Shown piece after piece: positions 1 to 8,537 of a stretch of 64,000 nucleotides of DNA. The notes under the pieces were generated by a model. It had not been told where the DNA came from and did no database searches. It saw only the letters and a program-made list of their open reading frames with translations. Within the stretch, counting starts at the first letter, position 1; each line of letters starts with the position of its first letter. Both the position numbers and the translations under genes were made by a program. This DNA is from Corynebacterium epidermidicanis. GTDB lineage: Bacteria > Actinomycetota > Actinomycetes > Mycobacteriales > Mycobacteriaceae. The stretch spans positions 1,178,001-1,242,000 of the forward strand of contig NZ_CP011541.1 in assembly GCF_001021025.1 (NCBI RefSeq), read 5' to 3'.

Positions 1-87
1 TCGCAGAGGAATGCGGCCGCTGATGTGCTGCTGGATAATAATGGAACGTTGGCAGACCTTCAACGTCAGGTGGAGGCTCTGGCGTAG
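1..87 (+). CDS. coaE: dephospho-CoA kinase, C-terminal end (partial)
   Basis: An open frame enters from the left edge and ends at TAG 85-87, giving 28 residues with the stretch ADVLLDNNGTLADLQRQV. This matches the usual C-terminus of CoaE, the ATP-dependent kinase that makes coenzyme A from dephospho-CoA. coaE directly precedes uvrB in corynebacteria and mycobacteria, which supports the call. The last 22 bp overlap the end of the convergent HNH gene. Only the tail is visible, so the call rests on this short motif plus gene order. Confidence 0.65.
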   Translation, partial: SQRNAAADVLLDNNGTLADLQRQVEALA

Positions 88-1190
88 GCGTCGTAGGTTA
101 GGCCTCGCCATCCTGCGGTGAGGAGGTCGTTGGCGGAGTATCTGACAGGGTCGCCGGGTCTTCGTTGGTGGCCGGGGTATCCTCCGTTGCCGCGGATGAT
201 GCGGCCGTTGCGTACTGTTCTCAGGTCGTCGTTCATGCCGTTGTGTTTCTTGCACAGCGGCGCGAGGTTTTCCCAGGATGTTTCCCCACCCTGTGCGGCG
301 GGATGGATGTGGTGGGCTTGGCAGTCCATCGCTATGTGGTGGCATCCGGGCCAGGAGCAGACGAGTGTATCTAATGCCGCGATCATGCGGTGTTCTCCGG
401 TGGAGAATCGGGTGTTTTGGATGCGGGCGACGGTGATGGCTTGGGCGGTGCCGGTAGCATCTAATGCTGTTTGTAGGGCCCAGCCGGTGTCGTCAAGCTG
501 TGCTTTCAGTAGCTCGACTGGGTCGACGCGGACGCCGTCGGCGGTGACGAGGTAGCCCCGTTCCCATGTTAGTGAGGAGTCAACGGGCATGAGCAGTACG
601 GGTTTGTATGTCTTGCGGGCCTCTGATACCGGCGTGGTCAGTTGGCGCAGGAGCCACATGTGTAGCGCTTGCCCGTAGCTGAGGGTGGGGTCTTTTTCGC
701 GGGCTGCGGCGATGTATGCTCCCGCATTTGCTTTCATGTCGGCGTGTTCCGCGTCGGTGAGATAAAAACTTACGCGTCGTCGTCCCCAGTAGTCTGGCCG
801 CTTTGCGACGGCGACGCTGCCACGTGGGCGTGTGCGGTTTTTGCCGCGGTTCAGCTCTCTGGTGGCGGCGCGCAGGTGGTCTTCGGCTTCGGTGTAGGTG
901 GTGTTTTCAACTGCGCGGAGGAGGACGGGGATGTCGTCGGGAAGCACGCGTTTGGACCAGGTGGAGACGAGGAGAAGCGTGTCGAGGGGGATTCCGAGGG
1001 TCGCCGCCAATTCGCGGTGGGGCGATAGCTGTTTGTGGGCTTCGAGGTGGGCGCGGATCTCTAGGGGTGGGATGCCCGTGTCGGCCGACAGTTTGTCGAT
1101 GCCTAGCTTGCTCGCGTGGCGTGCGCAGGCGTCGACGATTGCGATGCCCGGGGTGTGGGCTGCTGCGAAGGCGAGGAAGGCGTCGGTCAT
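66..1190 (-). CDS. HNH endonuclease-domain protein (13E12-like family)
   Basis: About 374 residues. The C-terminal third holds a clear HNH fold: CSWPGC, then AHHIHPAAQGG, then WENLAPLCKKHN, with Cys pairs and His residues placed to bind metal. The N-terminal two thirds is alpha-helical and rich in Ala/Arg, as in the actinobacterial DUF222/13E12 repeat family, which is present in many copies in corynebacteria. The role of that family is not established; nuclease activity is inferred from the motif. An upstream TTG at 1241 is in frame, but the ATG at 1190 is the more likely start. The gene sits between coaE and uvrB and is convergent with coaE, so it looks like an insertion into a conserved gene pair. 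Confidence 0.75.
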   Translation of the reverse strand: MTDAFLAFAAAHTPGIAIVDACARHASKLGIDKLSADTGIPPLEIRAHLEAHKQLSPHRELAATLGIPLDTLLLVSTWSKRVLPDDIPVLLRAVENTTYTEAEDHLRAATRELNRGKNRTRPRGSVAVAKRPDYWGRRRVSFYLTDAEHADMKANAGAYIAAAREKDPTLSYGQALHMWLLRQLTTPVSEARKTYKPVLLMPVDSSLTWERGYLVTADGVRVDPVELLKAQLDDTGWALQTALDATGTAQAITVARIQNTRFSTGEHRMIAALDTLVCSWPGCHHIAMDCQAHHIHPAAQGGETSWENLAPLCKKHNGMNDDLRTVRNGRIIRGNGGYPGHQRRPGDPVRYSANDLLTAGWRGLTYDAYARAST

Positions 1191-1244
1191 GGCGCCTAAC
1201 CTAGCGCACTGGGTGGGGAGTGTGGCGCGCGTGAAAGGCAAACC

Positions 1245-1268
1245 TGTGGATAACTCGAGTTATCCACA
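1245..1268. promoter_or_regulatory. perfect palindrome made of two inverted DnaA boxes
   Basis: TGTGGATAA (1245-1253) and TTATCCACA (1260-1268) are each a perfect match to the DnaA-box consensus TTATCCACA, in opposite orientation, separated by the self-complementary CTCGAG. All 24 bp form a perfect palindrome. It lies in the divergent region between the HNH gene and uvrB, 17 bp before the uvrB start codon. No T-run follows, so it is not a typical terminator. DnaA binding is inferred from the consensus only. Confidence 0.6.
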
Positions 1269-1285
1269 AGCGGTAGGCTGGACGC

Positions 1286-3364
1286 ATGGCATTTCCTGCA
1301 GAGCATCCTTTGATTCCGCATTCTGAGCATCGTCCGGAGGACATCGAGCGCAGTGATGCGCGCTTTGAGGTCATCAGCGAGTTCCAGCCGGCTGGCGATC
1401 AGCCTCAGGCGATCAAGGAATTGACGGAGCGCCTGAATCGTGGTGAGCGGGACGTCGTTTTGCTGGGTGCGACGGGTACGGGTAAGTCGGCGACGGCGGC
1501 GTGGTTGATTGAGCAGGTGCAGCGACCGACTCTCGTGATGGCGCCGAATAAGACGCTGGCGGCGCAGTTGGCGAACGAGTTGCGGGAATTGCTCCCGAAT
1601 AACGCGGTGGAGTATTTCGTCTCTTACTACGACTACTACCAGCCGGAGGCGTATATCGCGCAGTCGGATACGTATATCGAGAAGGATTCGTCGATCAACG
1701 AGGACGTCGAGCGCCTGCGCCACTCGGCGACGTCGAGTTTGCTGAGCCGTCGCGACGTCGTGGTCGTCAGCTCCGTGTCCTGCATTTATGGTTTGGGTAC
1801 GCCGCAGTCGTACCTGGATCGCTCCGTGATGCTCCAAACAGGCGAGGAGATCGAGCGTGATAAGTTCCTGCGCTTGCTTGTCGACGTCCAATACGCCCGC
1901 AACGATGTCGCGTTCACGCGGGGCACTTTCCGGGTAAAGGGGGACACGGTGGACATCATCCCTGCGTATGAGGAGCTGGCCGTACGGGTGGAATTCTTTG
2001 GCGATGAGATCGACGCGTTGTACTACATCCACCCGCTTACCGGAGACGTGATTCGCCAGGTCAACGAGCTGCGGATTTTCCCCGCCACCCACTATGTTGC
2101 GGGCCCCGAGCGGATGGAGCGCGCGGTTAAGGCGATCAAGGAGGAGTTGGCCGAGTGTCTGAGGGACTTCGAGAACCGCGGCAAGTTGCTTGAGGCGCAG
2201 CGCCTGCGCATGCGCACGGAGTATGACCTCGAGATGATTGAGCAGGTAGGTTTCACCTCCGGTATCGAGAATTATTCGCGGCATATCGATGGCCGCCCTG
2301 CCGGCTCCGCCCCGGCCACGCTGATTGACTACTTCCCGGAAGACTTCCTGACGATCATCGACGAGTCCCATGTCACTGTGCCGCAGATCGGCGGCATGTA
2401 CGAGGGCGACGCTTCCCGTAAGCGCAACCTGGTCGAGTTCGGCTTCCGCCTACCGAGTGCGTTGGATAACCGACCCTTGACGTGGGAAGAGTTCGATGCC
2501 CGCAAGGGCCAGTGTGTGTATATGTCGGCAACTCCGGGCAATTACGAGATGGCTGCTGCTGGTGGCGAGTTCGTCGAGCAGGTCATTCGTCCGACGGGGC
2601 TGGTGGACCCGAAGATCGTCGTGAAGCCAACAGAGGGGCAAATCGACGATCTCATCCACGAGATCCGGCTGCGCACGGAGAAGCAGGAACGCGTGCTCGT
2701 CACGACGCTGACCAAGAAGATGGCGGAGGACCTCACGGAGTATCTGCTGGAAAACGGCGTTAAGGTGCGCTATCTGCATTCGGACATCGATACCTTGCAG
2801 CGGGTGGAGCTGCTGCGTCAGCTGCGCCTGGGTGAGTATGACGTCCTGGTCGGCATTAACCTGCTGCGCGAGGGTTTGGACCTGCCGGAAGTCTCACTGG
2901 TAGCGATTCTGGATGCCGACAAGGAAGGTTTCCTGCGTTCGACAACTTCGCTCATCCAGACGATTGGCCGCGCGGCCCGAAACGTCTCCGGCGAGGTGCA
3001 CATGTACGCCGACCGGATCACTGACTCCATGCAGCATGCGATCGAGGAGACGGAACGTCGTCGAGAGAAGCAGGTGGCCTACAACAAGGAACATGGCATC
3101 GATCCGCAGCCGTTGCGGAAGAAGATCGCGGACATCCTGGAGATGGTGGAGGAATCCGGCGAGGCGGGGGATGCAGCGGTGGTCGTCGAGAAGCGGGATA
3201 CGTCCACGATGGCACAGGGCGAGATTAAGAAGCTTATCGACGACCTGACGGCGCAGATGAAAGACGCGGCCCGCGATCTGAAGTTCGAGCTCGCGGGCAG
3301 GCTGCGTGACGAGATTTACGAGCTGAAGAAGGAGCTGCGAGGTTTGAGCGACGCGGGCATCTAA
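1286..3364 (+). CDS. uvrB: UvrABC excinuclease subunit B
   Basis: 692 residues, full length for UvrB. This is the damage-verifying helicase-like subunit of nucleotide excision repair, loaded by UvrA2 and then bound by UvrC. Walker A GATGTGKS lies near residue 61. The Tyr-rich beta-hairpin motif [10 protein letters not shown] that clamps DNA follows, then helicase motifs including DESH and the QTIGRAARN motif VI. The last 40 residues form the UVR domain ([20 protein letters not shown]) that contacts UvrC. The ATG at 1286 comes 17 bp after the DnaA-box palindrome. uvrA is 5 kb downstream on the same strand but not in the same operon. Confidence 0.97.
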   Translation: MAFPAEHPLIPHSEHRPEDIERSDARFEVISEFQPAGDQPQAIKELTERLNRGERDVVLLGATGTGKSATAAWLIEQVQRPTLVMAPNKTLAAQLANELRELLPNNAVEYFVSYYDYYQPEAYIAQSDTYIEKDSSINEDVERLRHSATSSLLSRRDVVVVSSVSCIYGLGTPQSYLDRSVMLQTGEEIERDKFLRLLVDVQYARNDVAFTRGTFRVKGDTVDIIPAYEELAVRVEFFGDEIDALYYIHPLTGDVIRQVNELRIFPATHYVAGPERMERAVKAIKEELAECLRDFENRGKLLEAQRLRMRTEYDLEMIEQVGFTSGIENYSRHIDGRPAGSAPATLIDYFPEDFLTIIDESHVTVPQIGGMYEGDASRKRNLVEFGFRLPSALDNRPLTWEEFDARKGQCVYMSATPGNYEMAAAGGEFVEQVIRPTGLVDPKIVVKPTEGQIDDLIHEIRLRTEKQERVLVTTLTKKMAEDLTEYLLENGVKVRYLHSDIDTLQRVELLRQLRLGEYDVLVGINLLREGLDLPEVSLVAILDADKEGFLRSTTSLIQTIGRAARNVSGEVHMYADRITDSMQHAIEETERRREKQVAYNKEHGIDPQPLRKKIADILEMVEESGEAGDAAVVVEKRDTSTMAQGEIKKLIDDLTAQMKDAARDLKFELAGRLRDEIYELKKELRGLSDAGI

Positions 3365-3512
3365 TAATTTCGTCTCTCGATGAGAAAGAGGTTGCAAATC
3401 ACAGTCCAGGTGGCAAGGTTTGTCCATAATGTGGACTATCCTTGAAACGTGGACCGTGTATTCTGCTTTGACAGACTAGACGGCATCGAACTACCTGGAA
3501 GAAGGAATGCAT

Positions 3513-3956
3513 ATGAGCAACTACACCAAGATCGTTGTCGGTACGGACGGCTCCAAGTCCTCCATGCTCGCTGTTGAGCGCGCCGCTGCCATCGCAGCCG
3601 CTTTCGACGCCGAGTTGGTCATCGGCTGTGCTTACTACGAGTCGAAGGAAGACGCCAACAAGACCCTGCGCCAGGATTCGGTGACTGTCTTGGGCGACGA
3701 CCCAGCGCAGGAGAACCTCAACAAGGCCAAGGTTGAAGCGGAGAAGGTCGGCGCCAAGAAGATCGTTACCGCGATCAAGCCGGGCACCCCAGTTGAGGCG
3801 CTCATGGCCATCGTCACCGAACACGACGCTGACCTGCTCGTCGTCGGCAACCGCGGCATCAACTCGCTGACCGGCCGTCTGCTGGGCTCCGTGCCTGCCG
3901 ACGTCGCTCGCCAGTCCAACTGCGACGTCATGATTGTGCACACGGTTACGTCCTAG
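3513..3956 (+). CDS. universal stress protein (UspA family)
   Basis: 147 residues from the ATG at 3513. GAAGGA at 3501-3506 is correctly spaced for this start, whereas the ATG at 3507 would abut it. A single Usp domain: N-terminal beta strand KIVVGTDGS, and the nucleotide-binding signature G-x2-G-x9-G-S seen as GNRGINSLTGRLLGS near the C-terminus, which predicts ATP binding. The family acts in the cytosol under stress or growth arrest; the exact role is unknown. A TTGACA at 3468-3473 may be part of its promoter. A hairpin terminator follows the stop codon. Confidence 0.9.
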   Translation: MSNYTKIVVGTDGSKSSMLAVERAAAIAAAFDAELVIGCAYYESKEDANKTLRQDSVTVLGDDPAQENLNKAKVEAEKVGAKKIVTAIKPGTPVEALMAIVTEHDADLLVVGNRGINSLTGRLLGSVPADVARQSNCDVMIVHTVTS

Positions 3957-3970
3957 GTTTTGCGAACCTG

Positions 3971-3993
3971 GCCCGCCTTTTCGGCGGGCTTTC
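3971..3993. terminator. hairpin terminator, probably shared
   Basis: GCCCGCC and GGCGGGC are separated by TTTTC, a perfect 7-bp GC stem 15 bp after the usp stop, followed by TTTCG. It lies exactly between two convergent genes (usp and helR), so it could stop transcription from both sides. The T-tract is short on either strand. Confidence 0.7.
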
Positions 3994-3994
3994 G

Positions 3995-6130
3995 CTATTT
4001 CAGGACAGTGAGTGTTTGGGTGGCGCGCGTGGCAGCGACGTACAGATCCTGCAGCGAATCAGTAGCAATCTCGTCTGGGTGCACGATCACGACATGGTCG
4101 AATTCCAGGCCCTTAATGTCTGAAACCGGCCGGTGGCCAGGTCCGATGATGGTCGCGCCCTCGATGTCGGCGAGTTCATCTATCGTGCCGAAACGCACTG
4201 GAACCCCCGTGGATCGGATGGCCCGCGCGGGCTGCTGCTCGGGCGCGATTTGTTTCAGAAGCTCGTTTGCGTATGTCATGATTTCCGCTGGGGTGCGGTA
4301 ATTCACGGTGAGTTCGTGCAGGCGTATGCGCGTGCCGACGAACGGTGCCAATGTCTCCGTCCACGAATCCACGCCCGCAGGAGAGCCGGTTTGGGCGGTG
4401 TCGCCAACGATCGTCATCCAGTGGGAAGGGCAACGGCGCATGACCATGCGCCATTCCATCGGGGTGAGTTCTTGCGCCTCATCGATGATGACGTGCCCGT
4501 AGGCCCATTGCAGGTCGGCGCGGGCGCGTTCGGCGGTGGAGCGGTGGTCGCGGACTTCTTGCCGTTCGGCAAGGGTTTCGGCGTCGATGACGTCGTGCGC
4601 CATGAGGACTTCGGCGTCGAATCCGTCGTCGAGGTCTTGCACGGCAGAGCCGGTGAGAATATCCAGGGCCTCTTGGGCTTCGGCGACGCGTTCGCTCCAC
4701 TCATGGTCGGCGGTGGCTTCGTGGTCGGGCAGCCCGATGAGTTGGGCGAGCTCGTCGAGAAGTGCGGCGTCGGCGGGGGAGAAGCCCGCCTGTGCGCGGT
4801 AGAGCGCGTCTTGGGTTTCGGAGTCGTACTCGGCGGCGGCTTCGGCGATGCGTTCGCGGCTGGTGAGTAGGTCGCCCAGGACGTCGATAGGGTCGAGGTT
4901 GGGCCACAGTTCCTCGCATACGGCAAGGACTGCGGGTTCTTCGGCGAGGTCGTCGTGGAGCTGGGCAACGTCTCCTTTGGAGAGGAGGTTGGCGCCTCCG
5001 AGCGGATCGGTACCGATGAGGTCAGCGAGCTGGGCGGCTAGCAGGTCGAGGAGGTAGTCGGTGAAGATGGCTCGGGCGTCGTTGTGCGGGCGGCGCGAGC
5101 GACGGGCACGGGTGCGCGCGGATTTCACCATGGCGGGCGTGACCTGAAGTTCGAGGCTGCCGAAGCGGATGGGGATGGGTGCTTCGGGCACGATTTGGTA
5201 GGCACGGACGGCTTGGGTGAGGATGTACACCATCTCTTCCGAGCCCTTGATTTCCTGGGCTATGCGGCTGTCCGCGAGGTCTGGGGTCATGCCCGGGTAG
5301 AGGTCGCCCACGGTGGAGAGCACGACGCCGGTTTCGCCAAGTTCCGGCAGCACGTGGGAGATGTATTCCAGGAATACCTTGTTGGGGCCGACGATGAGGA
5401 CGCCGGTCTTGGCCAGCTGTTCGCGCCAGGTGTAGAGCAGGTAGGCAGCGCGGTGCAGCGCGACTGCGGTTTTCCCGGTTCCCGGTCCGCCCTGGACGAC
5501 CATCACTCCGCGGGTGGTGTCGCGGATAATCGCGTCCTGCTCGCGCTGGATCGTCTCGACGATCGTGTTCATGTGCTCGCCGCGGGCAGCGTTGAGGGCC
5601 TTGATCAGGGCGGATTCGCTCGCGATGTCGGGTGCGCTGTCTTTGCCGTTGCGGAGGTCTTCGTCGTCGATGCTGGTGACGGTGCGGCCCTTGGTTCGGA
5701 TGTGCCTGCGCGTTTCGACGCCTTCTGGGGTCACCGTGGTCGCGAGGTAGAAAGGTCGGGCTTGGGGTGCGCGCCAGTCGAGAAGAAGATTGCGGTAGTT
5801 GTCTTCCTTGGCATCGATGCCCATGCGGCCGATGTAGCGGCGCTCCAGGTCTGGGCGGCCGGGCACGGGGTTTTCGTTCGCTTCGGGTGGCGTCGCGATG
5901 TCGATCCGGCCGAAGACCAGCCCGATTTGCGCGATCGTCAGCTGGTCCAGTTTCGCGTTGAGCGCGTGGTAGGCGGTTTCGCGTTCGACGAGCGCGTCTG
6001 GATTTGCAAGGTCGATCTCTTTCAGCACTTTGTCTAGCCGCGCCTTGGACTGCTGCACTTCCGTGTCGATCCGGGCAAAGAGGCCGTCGACGTACTCTTG
6101 TTCGGCTGCTATGCGGGGATCAGAATTCAT
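3995..6130 (-). CDS. helR: HelD/HelR-type RNA polymerase recycling ATPase
   Basis: 711 residues of the UvrD/Rep-like superfamily 1 fold. The N-terminus is a coiled coil (about residues 1-70), and the block YIGRMGIDAKEDNY...LDWRAPQARPFY is typical of HelD/HelR. Walker A is GGPGTGKTAVALH near residue 212; Walker B is VIIDEAQELTP; a VGDTAQTGSP motif III follows. HelR in actinobacteria strips stalled or rifampicin-bound RNA polymerase from DNA; that role is family knowledge rather than shown here. The gene is convergent with usp. The start at the ATG ending at 6130 is the first in frame. Confidence 0.88.
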   Translation of the reverse strand: MNSDPRIAAEQEYVDGLFARIDTEVQQSKARLDKVLKEIDLANPDALVERETAYHALNAKLDQLTIAQIGLVFGRIDIATPPEANENPVPGRPDLERRYIGRMGIDAKEDNYRNLLLDWRAPQARPFYLATTVTPEGVETRRHIRTKGRTVTSIDDEDLRNGKDSAPDIASESALIKALNAARGEHMNTIVETIQREQDAIIRDTTRGVMVVQGGPGTGKTAVALHRAAYLLYTWREQLAKTGVLIVGPNKVFLEYISHVLPELGETGVVLSTVGDLYPGMTPDLADSRIAQEIKGSEEMVYILTQAVRAYQIVPEAPIPIRFGSLELQVTPAMVKSARTRARRSRRPHNDARAIFTDYLLDLLAAQLADLIGTDPLGGANLLSKGDVAQLHDDLAEEPAVLAVCEELWPNLDPIDVLGDLLTSRERIAEAAAEYDSETQDALYRAQAGFSPADAALLDELAQLIGLPDHEATADHEWSERVAEAQEALDILTGSAVQDLDDGFDAEVLMAHDVIDAETLAERQEVRDHRSTAERARADLQWAYGHVIIDEAQELTPMEWRMVMRRCPSHWMTIVGDTAQTGSPAGVDSWTETLAPFVGTRIRLHELTVNYRTPAEIMTYANELLKQIAPEQQPARAIRSTGVPVRFGTIDELADIEGATIIGPGHRPVSDIKGLEFDHVVIVHPDEIATDSLQDLYVAATRATQTLTVLK

Positions 6131-6151
6131 AGCAGTCCAGGATAGGCGAAT

Positions 6152-6176
6152 GCCCCCGGAAATGCTTCCCGGGGGC
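6152..6176 (-). terminator. GC-rich hairpin after the DoxX-like gene
   Basis: GCCCCCGG and CCGGGGGC form a strong stem with a short loop, 17 bp beyond the stop codon of the DoxX-like gene and just upstream of helR on the same strand. There is no clear T-run on the minus strand, so it may terminate weakly or protect the 3' end. Confidence 0.45.
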
Positions 6177-6193
6177 GGTTCGTCGTCAAGCTG

Positions 6194-6997
6194 CTAGATG
6201 TCGAGCTTGGCGAACTTCTTCTGTGCCTTTGCCGTGGTCTTCTCGGCCTTTTTCTGGTACTTAGCTGCGGTCTTTTCGGCCTTCTTCTGGTACTTGCCGG
6301 AAGCCTTCGCGGCTTGCTTTTGGTACTCGTTCGCGCGATCCTGAGCAACAGCGGCTGCCTGGACGAGGCCGGACTTCGCGGTCTTTGAGTGTTCCTTGGC
6401 GCGGTCGAGCCAGTCATCCTTGTTGTCGTCAATGTAGCTCGTGGCTGCTTCGACGTACTCGGTGACCTTGGCGGAAGCGTCGTCGATGAATCCCTTGGCG
6501 TTGTCGGCGAATTTTTCCTGCTCGGTCTTGGTGGGTAGCTGCTTTTGGATCTGTTTGCCGGCGTGCTGCGCGCGCCATGCCAGCCCTGGCTTGCCCTGGG
6601 TATCAGCGGTGGCGATCATGAGGCCACCCAGAAGAGCGGTATTGGTGAGCAGGCCGTTGCGACGTTCCTGCTTCTCCTTTGGATCCTGCGTCTCCCAGAA
6701 AGCGTAGCGAGAGAGCATGGTTGGCACGGTCAGTGCTGCCAGGGTGGCGGAAGTCAAGCGAGGTGCCTTGCCCAACGCGAGGAGAGCTGCGGAAGCTGCC
6801 TGGCTGCCACCGAGCGCCCGGGTGACGGTGTCTGGGTCGGTCGGGATGTAGCTGTGGTACTCGGTTGGCACGATTGCGCGTACCTTGTTGAGCAGTTCTT
6901 GGGTGCCCTCGCGGTGCTCGGCGGTGTTCTTGATCATGTCCGCGCCGGAAGCGACGAATACGGACGCGAGCATTGGTCGAGCTAGTTTCCTCAGCAT
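6194..6997 (-). CDS. DoxX-family membrane protein with Lys/Ala-rich repeat tail
   Basis: 267 residues. The first 130 form a DoxX-like segment: hydrophobic helices at about 1-20, 65-100 and 115-135, starting MLRKLARPMLASVFVASGADMI. The remaining half is a long charged, Ala- and Lys-rich helical tail ending in near-identical copies of KYQKKAEKTAA, which predicts a coiled coil in the cytoplasm. TAAGGAG precedes the ATG at 6997. DoxX proteins are small membrane proteins linked in some species to oxidative stress; the tail is an unusual addition and its function is unknown. Confidence 0.75.
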   Translation of the reverse strand: MLRKLARPMLASVFVASGADMIKNTAEHREGTQELLNKVRAIVPTEYHSYIPTDPDTVTRALGGSQAASAALLALGKAPRLTSATLAALTVPTMLSRYAFWETQDPKEKQERRNGLLTNTALLGGLMIATADTQGKPGLAWRAQHAGKQIQKQLPTKTEQEKFADNAKGFIDDASAKVTEYVEAATSYIDDNKDDWLDRAKEHSKTAKSGLVQAAAVAQDRANEYQKQAAKASGKYQKKAEKTAAKYQKKAEKTTAKAQKKFAKLDI

Positions 6998-7199
6998 GGT
7001 GGTACTCCTTACTAAATTTCGTTCACAATCTTGTGCTATCCAGCGTAGCGACTTTTCTGCCCGCCGACGGCTGATTCACCAAACGACCCCAGACCTTCAT
7101 TGCCCCTACCTGCACTGATACGTGAATGTAACAAATCGGTCAAGGGGGGATAGTTAGCATGGCTGCTATCACTTTTTCACTCGATTGAAGGAGAAGATC

Positions 7200-7877
7200 A
7201 TGACGAAAGGTTTTTTCGTTGTTTCGGCTGCCAACGGGTGGACGCTTTCCGACGGCTCAGTGCACCCCACCGGGTTTTGGGCAGAAGAATTGACGGAACC
7301 CCACCGGGTTTTCCGGGAGGCCGGCTTCGATATTGCTATTGCGACGCCAGGTGGGGTGGCGCCCACCGTGGATAAATTGAGTTTGGGTGACAAGGAAGTC
7401 GAAGGGTACCTGGATTCCATCGCGGGTGAACTGAGCAAGCCATTGGTATTGGCTGAAGTGGAGGAAGCAGAGTATGACCTCGTGTTCTACCCAGGCGGAC
7501 ACGGCCCAATGGAAGATCTCGCCACGGACACCAACTCGGGTGCGCTGCTGCTGAAGCGTCTAGATGAGGGTCGCCCGGTGGCGCTGCTGTGCCATGCGCC
7601 GGCTGCGGCTTTGGCAGCTGAGCGGCCCGATGGCACGAATGCGTTCACGGGCAAGCAGATGACGGGCTTTTCCAACATTGAGGAAAAGGTGAACCCATTT
7701 GCATTGAAGGCTCAGTGGTTGCTGGAAGATCGCCTGAAGTTGCTGGGTGTTGATTACAGCAAGGCTGCGTTGCCATTCCGTCCAAACGTGGTGGTCGACG
7801 GGAATTTGTTTACCGGGCAGAATCCGCAGTCAGCAACGCAGCTGGCAGAACAGTTGGTGGAGGCACTCCAGAAATAG
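7200..7877 (+). CDS. DJ-1/PfpI-family protein (Hsp31-like)
   Basis: 225 residues from the ATG at 7200, which has AAGGAGAA ideally spaced; an in-frame TTG at 7185 is rejected. The class I glutamine amidotransferase-like fold is seen in FYPGGHGPMEDLA (the conserved acidic residue region) and ALLCHAPAAAL, which carries the nucleophile-elbow Cys. Family members act as glyoxalase III, deglycase, chaperone or protease-like enzymes, so the exact reaction is open. The gene converges on the MBL hydrolase gene with a gap of only 4 bp. Confidence 0.85.
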   Translation: MTKGFFVVSAANGWTLSDGSVHPTGFWAEELTEPHRVFREAGFDIAIATPGGVAPTVDKLSLGDKEVEGYLDSIAGELSKPLVLAEVEEAEYDLVFYPGGHGPMEDLATDTNSGALLLKRLDEGRPVALLCHAPAAALAAERPDGTNAFTGKQMTGFSNIEEKVNPFALKAQWLLEDRLKLLGVDYSKAALPFRPNVVVDGNLFTGQNPQSATQLAEQLVEALQK

Positions 7878-7881
7878 GAGT

Positions 7882-8478
7882 TCACCACCCGCGCTCGCGC
7901 CACTCGTCGAGGTGCGGGCGCTCGGCGCCCAGGGTGGTGGGGGCGCCGTGGCCGGGGTGGACGATCGTGTCATCGGGGAAAACGTCGAAGATGCGCTCGG
8001 TGACGTCGCGAAGCAAGCGGGCGAATTCGTTTTCGTTTCCGGTCTTGCCGACACCGCCGGGGAAGAGGGAGTCGCCCACGAAGAGGTGCGTGCGGTCGTC
8101 GATGGTGGCGGCGAAGGCGAGCCCGCCCGGGGTGTGTCCGCGGAGGATGATGGCGTGGAATTCGTGGCCAGCAAAGGTGAAGGTGTCGCCGTGGTTGAGG
8201 GCGATGTCGACCGGGGCGGGGAGTGCGGGGGCGTCCAGGAATGAGGCGATGTGGGTGGCTCCGGTTGCCTCGAGGACGGCGGGCAGGGCTCGTACGTGGT
8301 CGGAATGCCGGTGGGTGGTGAGCACATGGGTGATGGTGGTGTTGTGCTGCTCGGCCAGGCGAAGGAGGTCGTCGGGGGAATCTGCAGCGTCGATGAGGAG
8401 TGCGTGGGGGCCGGCGATCAGCAGGTAGCAGTTGTTGTCCATGTCGGACACGGAAATGTGGTCGAGAGTTAGGTTCAT
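7882..8478 (-). CDS. MBL-fold metallo-hydrolase (glyoxalase II-like)
   Basis: 198 residues from the ATG ending at 8478; a longer frame upstream lacks the fold. The zinc-binding motif reads THRHSDH, followed by GHTPGG, the metal-bridging Asp in VGDSLFPGG and the late His in HPGHG. This is the layout of glyoxalase II-type thioester hydrolases, although the substrate is not determined. It is divergent from uvrA, with about 60 bp between the two starts, where both promoters must lie. Confidence 0.88.
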   Translation of the reverse strand: MNLTLDHISVSDMDNNCYLLIAGPHALLIDAADSPDDLLRLAEQHNTTITHVLTTHRHSDHVRALPAVLEATGATHIASFLDAPALPAPVDIALNHGDTFTFAGHEFHAIILRGHTPGGLAFAATIDDRTHLFVGDSLFPGGVGKTGNENEFARLLRDVTERIFDVFPDDTIVHPGHGAPTTLGAERPHLDEWRERGW

Positions 8479-8537
8479 GGTTTTCCAGGGTACTGTAGGA
8501 TGTTGTAATTTCGTTGACAGTTGGAAGGGTTGCGCAC

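Noticed and set aside
1196..2371. Long minus-strand frame of 391 codons opposite uvrB
   Set aside because: Antisense shadow caused by high GC codon bias; Leu/Arg-rich with no recognisable domain.
3423..3437. GTCCATAATGTGGAC as an operator before the usp gene
   Set aside because: Arms of only five bases, no known regulator motif matched, and position relative to the promoter is unclear.
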